This document shows positions 56,476 to 64,000 of a stretch of DNA of 64,000 nucleotides, piece by piece. Position numbers and translations under genes: made by a program. Under the pieces are notes generated by a model. It was not told the DNA's origin and did not search any database. It worked only from the letters and a program-made list of their open reading frames with translations. The stretch lies in NCBI RefSeq assembly GCF_947259345.1, contig NZ_CAMYLS010000027.1, forward strand, positions 62,001 to 126,000. Reading direction: 5' to 3'. Within the stretch, counting starts at the first letter, position 1, and every line of letters begins with the position of its first letter. The DNA comes from an uncultured Maricaulis sp. GTDB lineage: Bacteria > Pseudomonadota > Alphaproteobacteria > Caulobacterales > Maricaulaceae.

Positions 56476-57684
56476 ATGAACCACGCCCTGAACATTGATG
56501 CCCGCAACGCCAATGCCCCGCGCATTGACGAGACCACGCCACGCGCCCGGCCCTCGCTGGCGGGCCTGACGCGCGAGCAATTGCGGGAGGTCGCGATTGA
56601 TTGCGGCGTGGACGAGAAGAAGGCGAAGATGCGCGCCGAACAGCTGTGGCGCTGGATCTATCATTACGGCGTGACCTCCTTCGACGAGATGACCAATATC
56701 TCCAAGGACCTGCGCGCCGTCATCGCGGAGAAATATGCGCTGCACCGGCCCAAGCTGATTGATCGTCAGGTCTCCGTCGACGGCACCCGCAAATACCTCA
56801 TCGAACTGGCGCCGGGCGTCGAGTGCGAGACAGTCTTCATCCCCGATGTCGCCCGCTCGGGCGCCCTGTGCGTGTCGAGCCAGGTCGGCTGCACGTTGAA
56901 CTGCACTTTCTGTCATACCGGCACCCAGGCGCTGGTGCGCAATCTGACGGCGGCCGAGATTGTCGCCCAGGTCATGATTGCGCGCGATGATCTGGACGAG
57001 TGGCCGACCTCGAACGAGAACCGGAAGATCACCAATATCGTCTTCATGGGGATGGGCGAGCCACTCTATAACCTCGACCATGTCGCAACCGCGATCGACA
57101 TCATCTCGGACGGGGAGGGCATTGCCATTTCCCGCCGACGGACGACGGTGTCGACCTCCGGCGTGGTGCCGAAGATCAAGGAACTCGGCGACCTCACCGG
57201 CACCATGCTGGCGATCTCGCTGCACGCGACCAATGATCCGCTGCGTGACGAGCTCGTGCCGCTGAACAAGAAGTACCCGCTGAAAGAATTGATGGAGGCG
57301 ATCCGCGCCTATCCGGGCCTGGGCAATTCCAAGCGCGTGACCTTCGAATATGTGATGCTCAAGGGCGTCAATGACAGCCTCGCCGAAGCCAAGGCGCTGG
57401 TGAAACTGCTCAAGGGCGTGCCCGCCAAGATCAATCTCATCCCCTTCAATCCCTGGCCGAACAGCCCGTATGAATGCTCGGACTGGGACCAGATCGAAGC
57501 CTTCGCGGACGTGGTCAACAAGGCCGGCTATGCCTCACCGATCCGCACCCCGCGCGGCCGCGACATCTTTGCGGCCTGTGGCCAGCTGCGCTCGGAAAGC
57601 CAGAAGGTGAAAGCCAGCGTGCTGCGCAAGCAGCGCCTGGAAGCGGAAACCGCCTCACAGCCGGATACATCCGGAGCGATTTGA
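56476..57684 (+). CDS. rlmN: Dual-specificity RNA methyltransferase RlmN
   Basis: RlmN is a radical SAM enzyme that methylates C2 of A2503 in 23S rRNA and A37 in some tRNAs. The 402-residue protein has the 4Fe-4S motif C139-x3-C143-x2-C146 in [12 protein letters not shown], the upstream Glu in [11 protein letters not shown] and the C-terminal second Cys in IFAACGQL. Domain order and length match RlmN rather than Cfr. No partner genes lie in an obvious operon. Confidence 0.96.
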   Translation: MNHALNIDARNANAPRIDETTPRARPSLAGLTREQLREVAIDCGVDEKKAKMRAEQLWRWIYHYGVTSFDEMTNISKDLRAVIAEKYALHRPKLIDRQVSVDGTRKYLIELAPGVECETVFIPDVARSGALCVSSQVGCTLNCTFCHTGTQALVRNLTAAEIVAQVMIARDDLDEWPTSNENRKITNIVFMGMGEPLYNLDHVATAIDIISDGEGIAISRRRTTVSTSGVVPKIKELGDLTGTMLAISLHATNDPLRDELVPLNKKYPLKELMEAIRAYPGLGNSKRVTFEYVMLKGVNDSLAEAKALVKLLKGVPAKINLIPFNPWPNSPYECSDWDQIEAFADVVNKAGYASPIRTPRGRDIFAACGQLRSESQKVKASVLRKQRLEAETASQPDTSGAI

Positions 57685-57768
57685 GTCGCTTGCCGATAAG
57701 ACATTTTCCCGAAAGTCTCTCGTAGGCTGATACCCTGCAGATTCGCCCCGCACATGGGGGAAATGATC

Positions 57769-59181
57769 GTGACAAGACTCCTTATCGTATTCCTTGCGTT
57801 GATTGGCCTTGCGGCCTGTCAGGCACCACAGGACCGCGCTTACGCCATTCTCGCCGAAGCGGCGGAGCGCGGGGATATTTCGGGCGCGCAGAGCCTCAGA
57901 GTCGGTGACGATGAACCCGTACGCCTTCTTGCCGAGGGCGTGGACGAGGCCAGCCGGTTCCGGCTGGCTTCCTTGTCCAAAATCTTCACCCAGATAGCGC
58001 TTCTTCGACTGGCCGACCAGGGCGAGCTCAATCTGGACCAATCTCTGTCCAGCCTGCGGCCGGGGCTCACGGCTGACTGGGCCGAGGTCGTTTCTGTGCG
58101 CCAGCTCCTGAACTTCAGTTCCGGCCTGCCCCGCGACCTCGATGATGAGACAGGCGGCGTCCGGTTCGACGCTACGGGTCATGCGCTCGCCTTCATGGAC
58201 GCCCAGGGTCATCTGGCGCCCGACTACACGCCTGGCACCCGGACACGCTATTCCAATCTCGGCTACATGCACCTTGGCGCTGTGATCGAAGCGGTAACTG
58301 GTCAGACTTACGCCGACGCCATAGACGCGCTTGTCATCCGACCGGCAAGTCTCGTTGATACGGGCTTTGGCGTCGATCATCTCGGTCAGGGCAGACATTT
58401 GAACGGTTATGAGGGCGACCCGCTCGTCCTTGTCTCCGATCACCCGATTGCGCAACGTTACAGCACGGGCGGCCTACATGGTTCCATACGGGACCTGGAA
58501 CTCCTAAGCCGCGAAATCCTCAATCCGGGTTTTCTCAGCGACGCAGCCCAACGCGAATTCTTTACCCAGTTCGGACGCCCGGATGCGCGCGACCCATCCT
58601 ATGTCCTGGCGACCGGTCACGTGCCCGGCTTCACACATGCCTGGCTGATAGCGCGCGAACCGGCCCTTGCCATTGTCAGCCTGAACAATCGGGTTGAGGG
58701 CGAGCTGCGACAGATACCCGACATCATTACCCGGTCGGGAGCTGTCCTGTATCCGGCGATTGCCGAGCGAAGCGGGCGGTATCGCCCGGTCGAGGCCGAC
58801 GGCTGGATCACGATCTCGGACTTCGATCAAATCACCGACCAGCCCATCCTGCCAAAACTGTCCGCGATGATTGAAGCTGTTCTGAGCGGCGACACCAACG
58901 CATCGCGTGACGCAACCATGCGCCTGCACGGGTACGAGCCCGACACGGCGAGCGCCTCGGACCTGGAGGATTTTGCAGGTTTCACAGGAGCTTATGTCCG
59001 CATTGCAGCGGACTTTGGTCCATTCCATCCGATCGCCTGGCGAATGGATGGCGAACGCTTGCAAATCTATCTCGAATCCGCAGACGGGCAGCGCGGGATC
59101 CACTTCGCCGCGGCGCCGTCCGAAGCAGACCCGACGGTGACGGACAGTCTCTCGTTGGGAACATATGGCTTCGAACCCTGA
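57769..59181 (+). CDS. Lipoprotein serine hydrolase, beta-lactamase fold
   Basis: A 470-residue lipoprotein (lipobox LAAC, Cys at about 17). The catalytic SxxK is in RLASLSKIFTQ and the second motif in TRYSNLGYM (YSN). A C-terminal small domain of about 120 residues follows. The GTG start at 57769 has GGGGGA seven bases upstream; ATG 57754 or 57763 are alternatives that would add a few residues. It is the second exported enzyme of this class in the window; the substrate is unknown and drug resistance should not be assumed. Confidence 0.86.
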   Translation: MTRLLIVFLALIGLAACQAPQDRAYAILAEAAERGDISGAQSLRVGDDEPVRLLAEGVDEASRFRLASLSKIFTQIALLRLADQGELNLDQSLSSLRPGLTADWAEVVSVRQLLNFSSGLPRDLDDETGGVRFDATGHALAFMDAQGHLAPDYTPGTRTRYSNLGYMHLGAVIEAVTGQTYADAIDALVIRPASLVDTGFGVDHLGQGRHLNGYEGDPLVLVSDHPIAQRYSTGGLHGSIRDLELLSREILNPGFLSDAAQREFFTQFGRPDARDPSYVLATGHVPGFTHAWLIAREPALAIVSLNNRVEGELRQIPDIITRSGAVLYPAIAERSGRYRPVEADGWITISDFDQITDQPILPKLSAMIEAVLSGDTNASRDATMRLHGYEPDTASASDLEDFAGFTGAYVRIAADFGPFHPIAWRMDGERLQIYLESADGQRGIHFAAAPSEADPTVTDSLSLGTYGFEP

Positions 59182-59222
59182 GCTGGGTTGGCATCATCTT
59201 CCCGGCGGTCTACCCCTCCAAC

Positions 59223-60071
59223 ATGACTGACGCCGTCCTCTATCGCTGGAAACTGAAACCCGGTCGCGAGGCCGAATTCGAAACTGCCTGGGCCGAGGGA
59301 ACACGTCGGATCCACTCCGCTTGCGGCTCTTACGGCGCCATCCTTCATCGCGGTGAGGACGGGCTCTACTGGTCCTATGCGGCCTGGCCGGACGAAGCGA
59401 CCCGCAAGACCTGCTTTACCAACCATGACTGGTTTTCACAGGACTGTTTCAAGACCATGCAGGCCTGTATCGCCGAGCGGTTCGACGAGATGCGTCTGAC
59501 TGTCGCCGAAGATGCGCTGACCTCGCGCGAAGCTGCGCTTGAGGTCCCTGTTCTCACGACGGACCGGCTGCTTCTGCGCCCCCTGACCCTCGACGACGCC
59601 AAGGCCGTCTACCCGGCGCTCAGCGACGAACAGACCATGACCTACTGGTCCAGCGCGCCCCTGGCTTCGCTCGAAGCCGTGCGCGATTATCTGAGCTGGA
59701 ATATTCATTCGGCCAGCGTCAGGACCTGGGCCATCACCCGTCCGCAAGCCCCGGACGACGCGCTGGGCTGGGTGATCCTGCTGAACCGCCGCTCCGGCGT
59801 TGCCGAGATTGGCTACATCATCAGGCCGGATGCCACACGACGAGGCTATGTCAGCGAGGCCGCCGGACGAGTGCTCGACTTTGGCTTCGACAAGCTCGAT
59901 CTTCGCCGCGTCTACGCGGATACCGATCCGGACAATACCGGCTCGATCGCCGTCCTGACAAAGCTGGGCTTTACGCTCGAGGGTCGCTTGCGCGACGAGT
60001 GGGAGACGCATATCGGCGTGCGCGACACCCTGCTTTTCGGATTGCTGAAACGAGAGTGGAAGACCGCTTGA
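59223..60071 (+). CDS. ABM-like domain fused to GNAT acetyltransferase
   Basis: A 282-residue protein with two parts. Residues 1-95 (VLYRWKLKPGREAEFETAWAE, then GEDGLYWSYAAWPDEATR) have the pattern of an antibiotic-biosynthesis-monooxygenase (ABM) or dimeric ferredoxin-like domain. Residues 105-282 are a RimJ/RimL-type GNAT domain with LTTDRLLLRPLTLDDA, GYIIRPDATRRGYVSEAA and VYADTDPDNTGSIAVL. The two domains are normally separate proteins. It lies right after the serine hydrolase gene. The acetyl acceptor is unknown. Confidence 0.85.
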   Translation: MTDAVLYRWKLKPGREAEFETAWAEGTRRIHSACGSYGAILHRGEDGLYWSYAAWPDEATRKTCFTNHDWFSQDCFKTMQACIAERFDEMRLTVAEDALTSREAALEVPVLTTDRLLLRPLTLDDAKAVYPALSDEQTMTYWSSAPLASLEAVRDYLSWNIHSASVRTWAITRPQAPDDALGWVILLNRRSGVAEIGYIIRPDATRRGYVSEAAGRVLDFGFDKLDLRRVYADTDPDNTGSIAVLTKLGFTLEGRLRDEWETHIGVRDTLLFGLLKREWKTA

Positions 60072-60096
60072 AGGACCAATTCGGGACCGGCGGCCT

Positions 60097-60115
60097 GTAA
60101 ACACTAATTAACCAT
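60097..60115 (+). promoter_or_regulatory. CtrA-like site upstream of the chemoreceptor operon
   Basis: GTAA-N7-TTAA (60097-60111), one mismatch from TTAA-N7-TTAA, whose right part continues as TTAACCAT (60108-60115), a known form of the Caulobacter CtrA half-site. It is 46 bases before ATG 60161. Binding is inference. Confidence 0.5.
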
Positions 60116-60160
60116 CGAAGCGCTAATTGTGGCTTATCAATACGAGTCGCCACGAAATCG

Positions 60161-60484
60161 ATGCTGAATTCACTCAAAACTATACTTTTGATTGCAGGAA
60201 TCGGCGCCACACCTTTGCTTGGCGCGCTTGAGCCCGCATCGAACGACCAATATGCCGCGATCTTCCCGCCGGGCTGGGATGCCCGGGACATTGTCCTGGC
60301 CGCCGCCGGCGCGGACCAGGCAGCACTGACCTTCGGGCGTACCCAGAATATTGGTGTCTTCATACTCGACAACGCCGCTGATCGTGACGCGCTGCGCCAT
60401 GCCGGCGCGCTGATCATCCTGCCCGCCAATGCCTTTCGCGGCTGCCTTGTCGCCCCCTCTCCCACACAGGACGTTGCTTCATGA
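60161..60484 (+). CDS. Small exported protein coupled to a chemoreceptor
   Basis: A 107-residue protein with an N-terminal signal or anchor helix (about 1-20). The mature part has a ROSSMANN-like beta/alpha pattern ([38 protein letters not shown], read in parts) and a single Cys near the end. The family is not recognised. Its stop overlaps the start of the next gene as ATGA (60481-60484), so the two are probably translated together, which suggests a shared role with the chemoreceptor, such as a periplasmic partner (inference). Confidence 0.66.
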   Translation: MLNSLKTILLIAGIGATPLLGALEPASNDQYAAIFPPGWDARDIVLAAAGADQAALTFGRTQNIGVFILDNAADRDALRHAGALIILPANAFRGCLVAPSPTQDVAS

Positions 60485-61938
60485 CCAGTCTCAGCCACAT
60501 CCGCCAGCGCGCGCAGATCGCAACCGTCCTGATCATGGCCGGGCTCTGGCTTGCTCTGCTGGCAACAGCCGCCTTCGTCGCCGCCCATCGTATCCTGCCC
60601 GCTGGCCTGGTTGGCATGGCCCTCCTGGCGATCGCCGCGACAAGCTGGCGCATGTCGCCGAACTCCCGGTCGTCCCGCACGACCGTCGGCACCGCCCTGA
60701 TCGGCTTCCCGGCGCTTTTCGTCTACGTGATGAGCGGATCGGCCTGGCAGATCGACATGCACATGATGTTCTTCGCGGCGCTGTCGATTTCCGCCCTGAT
60801 GCTGGACTGGCGCGTCATTCTCGCCGCCTCCGCTGCCACGGCGGTGCATCACCTGTCCCTGAATTTCTTTCTGCCCTGGGCCGTCTTCCCGGATGGTGCC
60901 GACTTCTTCCGCGTTGTCTTCCATGCCGTGATCGTTGTGGGCCAATCCGCTGCCCTGGTGTGGATGACCTACCACGCGGCGGCGGCCCTGGAGGGCGCTC
61001 ACCGCAAAGCGGCCGAGGCCGAGGAGGCCCAGAAAGCTGCCGCTCGCAGTGCGGAGGACCAATCGACCACCCGCGACAATGCCGAACAGCAACGCGCCAA
61101 TGTCGCCAATCTGGCTCAGACCTTTGAGTCCGCATTGCGGGTCGTGGCGGGCGGAATTTCCGGGGCGGCCCAGCAGGTCAGTACGCTTGCCTCCGACCTG
61201 ACGGGTGACGCGCTGGCGACGCGTGAGGGCGCGACACAGGCCTCATCGCGCGCTTCGACCACCAATTCCAATGTTCAGTCGGTCGCCGCGGCCGCACAGG
61301 AGCTTTCGGCCTCTATCGGCGAGGTCGCACGCATTCTCGAGAATAGCGGCGATGTGTCCGACCGGGCCGCCGCGGAAGCCGAAGGTGCCGGGCGCTCGAT
61401 CGATGCTCTGGAAGGCGCGGCGAAGGAAATCGAGGACATTATGCGCCTGGTGGCCGATGTCGCCGAGCAGACCAATCTGCTCGCGCTGAACGCAACGATT
61501 GAAGCGGCACGCGCGGGCGAGGCTGGCAAGGGCTTCGCGGTCGTGGCGTCGGAAGTGAAAGCGCTGGCCGAACAGACCACCCGCGCCTCCAGCGACATCG
61601 GTCAGAAGATCGAAGCCATGCGGGGCGCATCAGGCGGCGCTGCTGGCGCGCTGGGCCGCATCACCGAAATCATCGCGGAACTGCGCAACTCCACCGAAAG
61701 CGTGCAGGGCGCCTTCGCCGAGCAGAACCAGGCCACCCAGGAGATTGCCTCCCTGGCCGAGCGCGCGGCGATGGAAACCACCGAAGTCAATAACGCCATG
61801 GGCTCGGTCACCGACGCCGCCGAGCGGACCAATACGGCCGCAGAAGCCTTCACCCGTGCCTCAAGCGAGTTGGGGGAAGCGGCGGGTCGCCTTGATGAGG
61901 AACTCAACCGCTTCCGGTCCGAACTGGATGCCGCCTGA
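60481..61938 (+). CDS. Methyl-accepting chemotaxis protein with six-TM sensor
   Basis: A 485-residue chemoreceptor. About six membrane helices fill residues 12-165, with short loops and no periplasmic binding domain; they include [20 protein letters not shown] and [15 protein letters not shown] with conserved-looking His. No HAMP is obvious; a coiled coil leads to the hairpin tip [40 protein letters not shown], which binds CheA and CheW. The gene overlaps the small protein gene by ATGA. The CtrA-like site upstream fits cell-cycle-controlled motility in this group. Confidence 0.93.
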   Translation: MTSLSHIRQRAQIATVLIMAGLWLALLATAAFVAAHRILPAGLVGMALLAIAATSWRMSPNSRSSRTTVGTALIGFPALFVYVMSGSAWQIDMHMMFFAALSISALMLDWRVILAASAATAVHHLSLNFFLPWAVFPDGADFFRVVFHAVIVVGQSAALVWMTYHAAAALEGAHRKAAEAEEAQKAAARSAEDQSTTRDNAEQQRANVANLAQTFESALRVVAGGISGAAQQVSTLASDLTGDALATREGATQASSRASTTNSNVQSVAAAAQELSASIGEVARILENSGDVSDRAAAEAEGAGRSIDALEGAAKEIEDIMRLVADVAEQTNLLALNATIEAARAGEAGKGFAVVASEVKALAEQTTRASSDIGQKIEAMRGASGGAAGALGRITEIIAELRNSTESVQGAFAEQNQATQEIASLAERAAMETTEVNNAMGSVTDAAERTNTAAEAFTRASSELGEAAGRLDEELNRFRSELDAA

Positions 61939-62694
61939 TCAGTCCGGCTTGCGGAACCGCAGGACGAAACGATCCGTCTGACGGCGGATCGACGGATCAA
62001 AGGGGCTGATCTCGCGGCTGTCTTCGGCATTGGCCAGCATGTCGCTGCTCGCGTCGAGCTCGAAGCCGGCCGCCGTGACCTCCGCGATTACCGAGGCCTC
62101 ATCGATACGGTGCAGGCTTTCAACCACGTCGAGACCCGTGCCCTCGACCGCGTGATGATCGATCACGACGAACACGCCGCCGGGGCGCAGGCTGTCAAAG
62201 GCTTCGGCGTTCATCGCGACGCGATCCGTGCCGTCCCAGCCCGTGTCGTGATAGAACAGAACCATGAAGACCGCGTCGAGCGGCTCCGTTCCGACATGCT
62301 CGCCGAAGGTTTCGATGGTGGAGCTGAAATGGGTCATGTTCGGCCGCTCTCCGGCAAAGGCCGCAAGCCCGGCATCGGTCTCGGCAAAGCGCTCCGCCAC
62401 CCAGGTCGGGTTCATGGTGTAGACATGGCCGTCACTGCCAACCGCGGTCGACAGGACACGCGAGTAATAACCAGAACCGGCGGCCAGATCGGCAACGCGC
62501 CAGCCCGGTTCCAGGCCAGCAAACAGAAGCACTTCGGCCGGATGGCGATTGGCATCCAGCTGGCGATCCGCCTCCGGGCGGGTCGCATCGGCCACCGCGC
62601 TCTCGATGCTCGCCGGCATCGGATCGTCCTGGGACAGGACCGGGCTGGCGGCGAGAGCCGCCAGGGCGACAGAAGCAATGAATAGTCGACGCAT
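61939..62694 (-). CDS. Exported class I SAM methyltransferase-like protein
   Basis: A 251-residue protein with a signal peptide (about 1-22, ending SPVLSQD). The mature part has a Rossmann methyltransferase core: RVADLAAGSGYYSRVLS as motif I, TEPLDAVFMVLFYHDT as motif II and LRPGGVFVVIDHHA as motif III. It resembles predicted exported methyltransferases of the COG4798 type. SAM is not known in the periplasm, so either the signal is not cleaved or the fold has another use. It ends one base after the MCP gene in the opposite direction. Confidence 0.83.
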   Translation of the reverse strand: MRRLFIASVALAALAASPVLSQDDPMPASIESAVADATRPEADRQLDANRHPAEVLLFAGLEPGWRVADLAAGSGYYSRVLSTAVGSDGHVYTMNPTWVAERFAETDAGLAAFAGERPNMTHFSSTIETFGEHVGTEPLDAVFMVLFYHDTGWDGTDRVAMNAEAFDSLRPGGVFVVIDHHAVEGTGLDVVESLHRIDEASVIAEVTAAGFELDASSDMLANAEDSREISPFDPSIRRQTDRFVLRFRKPD

Positions 62695-62864
62695 GTTTTC
62701 CCCTCACAAAACAGGATGCTTTCTCGTCCTCCATACACCAGCGCGACCCCGGATGCTCCTGACAGCTCACTCACGAAGCCGTGACGGATTGGGCCAATCG
62801 AGATTCTTTTACGGTTGATAAGGACTTAGCCTCTATAACTCTGGTCTGACGGCATCACGTCGCG

Positions 62865-62957
62865 ATGGAGGGGTCCGTGCATTTCATTCTGGCATTCGCC
62901 GCGCTCGCATCCGCGCTTGCGGCCTGGCTGTATCACCGCGAGAGCCGCCGCCTCTAG
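62865..62957 (+). CDS. Possible 26-30-residue single-span membrane peptide
   Basis: ATG 62865 or, better, GTG 62877 with GGAGGGG (62867-62873) upstream opens a short frame: a hydrophobic helix (FILAFAALASALAAWLY) and a basic tail HRESRRL, ending with TAG at 62955. The pattern is that of a small inner-membrane protein. It stands between the methyltransferase and creatininase genes. Conservation was not tested, so this is tentative. Confidence 0.35.
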   Translation: MEGSVHFILAFAALASALAAWLYHRESRRL

Positions 62958-63054
62958 GCCGTGCGGGTAAGCGTCACCACCGACATCCAGACCTTGCGCG
63001 ACACAGCCATGACGGCTTAGCTCCCCGGATCAACGCTTTTCCGGAGTGGCAATC

Positions 63055-63816
63055 ATGCTGTTGCACCATGCGTCCTGGCCCGAGGTCGACACCTATCTCA
63101 AGCGCTGCAAGGGGATCATAATCCCCATCGGTTCCACCGAACAGCACGGCCCGAACGGGCTCGTGGGTACGGATGCGATCTGTCCGGAAGTGATCGCCGC
63201 TGAGGCCGGTGCAGAAGCCGGTCTTCTGGTTGGCCCGACCTTCAATGTCGGTATCGCCCAGCATCATCTCGGTTTCGCCGGCTCGATGACGCTGCGCCCC
63301 TCGACCATGATCGCCGCGCTCAATGACTGGATCGAAAGCCTGACGCGCCACGGCTTTGACCGCATCTACTTCCTCAACGGACACGGTGGAAACATCACCA
63401 CGATCAACGCCGCCTTCGCGGAGTATTACGCCAATTTCTCGCTCGATGGCGCCGCTTGTCCGGTCAAGCTCATGCAGCGCAACTGGTGGGAACTCGCTGG
63501 CGTGATGGACACTTGCCGAAAGCTCTTTCCGGTCGGTGAAGGCATGCACGCGACAGCATCCGAAGTCTCCGTGACCTATTACGCTCACCCGCACGCGATC
63601 AAGAATGTCGAGATGAGCCCCAAGATCGCCCCGGTCGGCGGGTTCACAGACGCTGCGGACTATCGGCGGAAATTCCCCGATGGCCGGATCGGGTCCGACC
63701 CGTCCCAGGCCAGCCCGGAAAAAGGCGCCGAGATCGTCAGCTTCGCCAAGCAGGCACTGATCGCCGAATGCACCAGCTTCTTTGACGCGAAGCCGGCACT
63801 GGAACCAGCGGAGTAG
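63055..63816 (+). CDS. Creatininase-family amidohydrolase
   Basis: A 253-residue protein with the family metal-binding residues: IPIGSTEQHGPNGLVGTDAI (Glu and His), the conserved HHLGFAGSMTL, FLNGHGGNITTIN and EGMHATASEVSV. Creatininase-family enzymes hydrolyse cyclic amides; relatives act in riboflavin, PQQ or mycofactocin pathways, none of which is nearby. ATG 63055 follows GGAG by eight bases; GTG 63046 is too close to it. Confidence 0.9.
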   Translation: MLLHHASWPEVDTYLKRCKGIIIPIGSTEQHGPNGLVGTDAICPEVIAAEAGAEAGLLVGPTFNVGIAQHHLGFAGSMTLRPSTMIAALNDWIESLTRHGFDRIYFLNGHGGNITTINAAFAEYYANFSLDGAACPVKLMQRNWWELAGVMDTCRKLFPVGEGMHATASEVSVTYYAHPHAIKNVEMSPKIAPVGGFTDAADYRRKFPDGRIGSDPSQASPEKGAEIVSFAKQALIAECTSFFDAKPALEPAE

Positions 63817-63929
63817 ACGCGGCCCGGATCAAGGAGTCCCGCGAGACCGCGACACAAAACATTCATTTCACCGCGCCCCGCGCGCTCGGTATACGCCCAC
63901 TCTGACGTGTCGATACGGAGTGCGCCGAA

Positions 63930-64000
63930 ATGAAAGCTTGGATCTGCCTGCCTGCATTGGCCCTGCTGGCCGCTTGTTCAGCCGAGCATGGCTCGACCAT
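63930..64000 (+). CDS. Start of a lipoprotein gene, cut by the window end
   Basis: The first 23 codons from ATG 63930, with GGAG at 63917-63920 upstream, encode MKAWICLPALALLAACSAE and beyond, a typical lipoprotein signal with lipobox LLAAC. The rest lies outside the window, so no function can be given. Confidence 0.72.
   Translation, partial: MKAWICLPALALLAACSAEHGST

Noticed and set aside
63055-63816. PQQ or mycofactocin cluster membership for the creatininase-family gene
   Set aside because: No precursor peptide or radical SAM maturase gene is nearby in the window.

Overview
The window reads as a contiguous, GC-rich stretch of alphaproteobacterial chromosome. Gene content points to the Caulobacterales/Maricaulales side (Hyphomonadaceae- or Maricaulis-like): a CC0125/CC1285-type lipoprotein, an IalB-like secreted protein, a FabA-FabB-FabI unsaturated fatty acid operon, a TonB-dependent siderophore receptor, many small exported proteins, and CtrA-like sites of the form TTAA-N7-TTAA. 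The taxonomic call is inference from gene content; no rRNA gene is present. No tRNA, rRNA, CRISPR array, transposase, integrase or prophage gene was seen.

Layout. 0-5.6 kb: translation and RNA-decay cluster rbfA, truB, rpsO, pnp, interrupted by an antisense serine hydrolase gene. 5.6-11 kb: membrane protein, membrane-anchored LytTR regulator, acyltransferase and a secreted S9 peptidase. 11-15.4 kb: fabA-fabB-fabI, then divergent secreted SH3 and metallo-beta-lactamase-fold proteins. 15.4-20 kb: MoeB/ThiF-type E1-like enzyme, Pif1/RecD-like helicase and one conspicuously AT-richer OafA-like O-acyltransferase with odd flanks. 20-27.5 kb: coaC, coaB (split), dut and cysK on the minus strand, a stand-alone protoglobin, ubiB and ubiE, then mutM. 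27.5-34.2 kb: GumN-like protein, enoyl-CoA hydratase, rpsT, dnaA, dnaN, recF. 34.2-39 kb: CPBP protease, TetR regulator, LysE exporter and a GT2-GT39 glycosyltransferase pair lie between recF and gyrB. 39-45 kb: gyrB and polA, with three copies of a palindromic intergenic repeat beside polA. 45-55.8 kb: lipoprotein S9 peptidase, dapF, secreted proteins, an iron-type TonB receptor with a Fur-box-like site, an SDR, asparaginase and a TrmH-type methyltransferase. 55.8-64 kb: IalB-like protein, rlmN, a second serine hydrolase, an ABM-GNAT fusion, a small exported protein coupled to a six-TM chemoreceptor, an exported methyltransferase, a creatininase-family hydrolase and the start of a lipoprotein gene.

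Most of the window is ordinary core genome. The observations most worth following are a 34-bp perfectly alternating pyrimidine-purine (Z-DNA-prone) tract just upstream of gyrB; the structured repeats in the 0.9-kb spacer upstream of polA; the coaB/coaC split; a CtrA-like site ahead of the small-protein/chemoreceptor pair; the low-GC acyltransferase with a CTAG-rich border; and several convergent gene pairs that share stop codons. I did not find a clear new multi-gene system such as defence, secretion or secondary metabolism.
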